Shown here: positions 6,630 to 7,243 of the stretch, one piece after another
Layout: every line of letters starts with the position of its first letter
Numbering within the stretch: position 1 is the stretch's first letter
Origin: Thermoplasmata archaeon
GTDB lineage: Bacteria; Actinomycetota; Acidimicrobiia; Acidimicrobiales; Acidimicrobiaceae
DNA: 7,243 nt
Assembly: GCA_021836665.1 (NCBI GenBank)
Contig: JAKBHQ010000380.1
Span: forward strand, 1 to 7,243
Reading direction: 5' to 3'
Program-made: the position numbers and the translations under genes
The notes under the pieces: model-generated
Database searches by the model: none
Seen by the model: the letters and a program-made list of their open reading frames with translations, nothing else
What the model was told of the DNA's origin: nothing

Positions 6630-6951
6630 GGTATTGATGGCATAATACCCTGGGTGTCCGCTGGGCCCCCGAGCCAGGAAGCCTCCAGAATTTCCCCCGT
6701 AAAAGACTCAGCGAAAGCGCACCGCATCCGGCCGAACTAATTGGACGAGGCTTGTGACGGCGATGTGCCCATTCATCTTTCCACCTGCTTTTCCAGTACT
6801 CCCAACCGAGTGGCTAAGAGGTGGTAATTAAAGCAAACTACTATCAGCCCTGCTGAGACTGGTATCTGTATGACAGAAATTGCGCAAAGCTATCGTTCGC
6901 CTCGACAGATCAACGCAAGGTCGCTCAGCGCACTGAACGGTGATATTTCGT

Positions 6952-7000
6952 GTTTCCGACTACGAATCAGTTTCCGACCAGTTTCGCAATTGTCACAATT
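6952..7000. repeat. Direct repeats GTTTCCGAC followed by AATTGT-C-ACAATT palindrome
   Basis: GTTTCCGAC occurs at 6952-6960 and again at 6970-6978, and the related GTTTCGCAA at 6981-6989. The last runs into a near-perfect 13-base palindrome, AATTGT-C-ACAATT (6988-7000). A tight cluster like this resembles a regulator-binding region. It lies directly against the stop of the LacI-like frame on the minus strand (7001). Confidence 0.4.
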
Positions 7001-7243
7001 TCAGCCCCCTGAGGTGTTGTAGGTAAAACTTCTGGTTTGGAGCATGGTCACCTTAAGATTTGGATTCGACGAAAGAGCGCGAATGGAGCCACAGTTACCC
7101 CTGAATTCGACCCTCGATCTCTTACCCGATGGGCTTTGTGACGTGACCAATGCCTCACAAACCCGAACCTTGGTGGGTTGAGCCGTATTCACGGTCGCCG
7201 CCGAAACGGCACCGCTGGCCTTAGCGATCTCCTTGGAGGATAG
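7001..7243 (-). pseudogene. Truncated LacI-like DNA-binding segment, entering from the right edge
   Basis: The minus strand is open from the window edge to a TGA at 7001-7003, 80 residues with the start outside. Counting from the edge, residues 3-20 read SKEIAKASGAVSAATVNT, close to the LacI-family helix-turn-helix (IAxxAGVSxxTVS) but with one extra Ala. KVRVCEA (25-31) sits where VSEATR-type residues fall, and SIRALSSN (53-60) lies about where the hinge motif ARxLRSN is expected. The frame stops where the sugar-binding domain should begin, and I find no continuation in the other frames I checked. It may be a decayed LacI regulator missing its effector domain, a gene broken by frameshift or sequencing error, or a chance resemblance. 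Confidence 0.3.

Larger units (their letters stand above)
6070..7000. other. Gene-poor stretch with short palindromes and repeats
   Basis: No convincing coding region is seen. The longest frames (97 residues at 6447-6740 plus; 77 residues at 6494-6727 minus) overlap each other and match no family I recognise. Stops are dense in all the frames I checked. A 41-residue open stretch at 6328-6450 is rich in Lys and Ala but unidentified. Structural elements listed separately are a palindrome at 6310-6321, a 12-base perfect palindrome at 6491-6502, a hairpin at 6611-6629 and direct repeats at 6952-6989. No tRNA, rRNA or other RNA gene was recognised. Confidence 0.5.

Noticed and set aside
6605..6635. 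Possible tRNA T-arm
   Set aside because: The loop is TTTCAAT rather than TTCRANN, and no acceptor, D or anticodon arm can be placed around it.
6447..6740. 97-residue plus-strand frame with a CxxC-like RYSCEVCG segment
   Set aside because: It has only one CxxC pair, no family match, an overlapping rival frame on the other strand, and a start with no Shine-Dalgarno; likely chance.
7055..7085. GGATTCGAC resembling the tmRNA 5' end
   Set aside because: The match is a few bases only; no tRNA-like acceptor ends or tag-peptide frame were found.
7165..7195. GAGCCGTATT at the right end, like the start of group II intron domain V
   Set aside because: Only the first nine or so bases fit; the rest of domain V (the GAAA-type loop and returning strand) and a reverse transcriptase are absent.

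Overview
The window looks like chromosomal DNA from a Gram-positive bacterium, most likely an actinomycete of moderate GC content (roughly half GC by eye). The best lineage clue is the PspAA domain, best known from actinobacterial Psp loci, together with SEDS proteins whose conserved blocks read like actinobacterial FtsW/RodA. An Acidimicrobiia-type organism would fit, but that is inference, and no rRNA or other marker is present to confirm it.

Layout, left to right. (1) Bases 1-987, plus strand: the C-terminal two thirds or so of an FtsW/RodA-type SEDS peptidoglycan polymerase, cut by the window edge. (2) Converging on it with a 4-base overlap of stop codons is a minus-strand pair, a second SEDS protein (RodA, 1603-2742) and a BFN/DUF151-domain protein (984-1619), translationally coupled by a 17-base overlap. 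(3) Bases 2743-3125: a divergent intergenic region with several short palindromes and repeats, presumably holding the rodA and pspA promoters. (4) Bases 3126-4199, plus strand: a PspA/IM30 membrane-stress protein whose C-terminus carries a fused PspAA domain, which elsewhere is usually a separate small protein. (5) Bases 4346-5798, plus strand: an ATPase and an ABC-2 permease with overlapping reading frames, forming a two-component ABC exporter of the DrrAB/NatA type. (6) Bases 5795-7243: about 1.4 kb with no convincing intact gene. It has faint, frame-broken resemblance to a TetR regulator just after the exporter, a truncated LacI-like DNA-binding segment entering from the right edge on the minus strand, and several short perfect palindromes and direct repeats between them.

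The shared theme is the cell envelope: two septal/lateral-wall glycan polymerases, a membrane-integrity protein and an exporter. The sequence does not show that they are co-regulated. The most distinctive items are the PspA-PspAA fusion, the rodA-BFN coupling, the loss of the usual lysine in the RodA PSEFAK motif, and the apparently decaying, repeat-bearing right end. No mobile element, CRISPR array, tRNA or rRNA was found.
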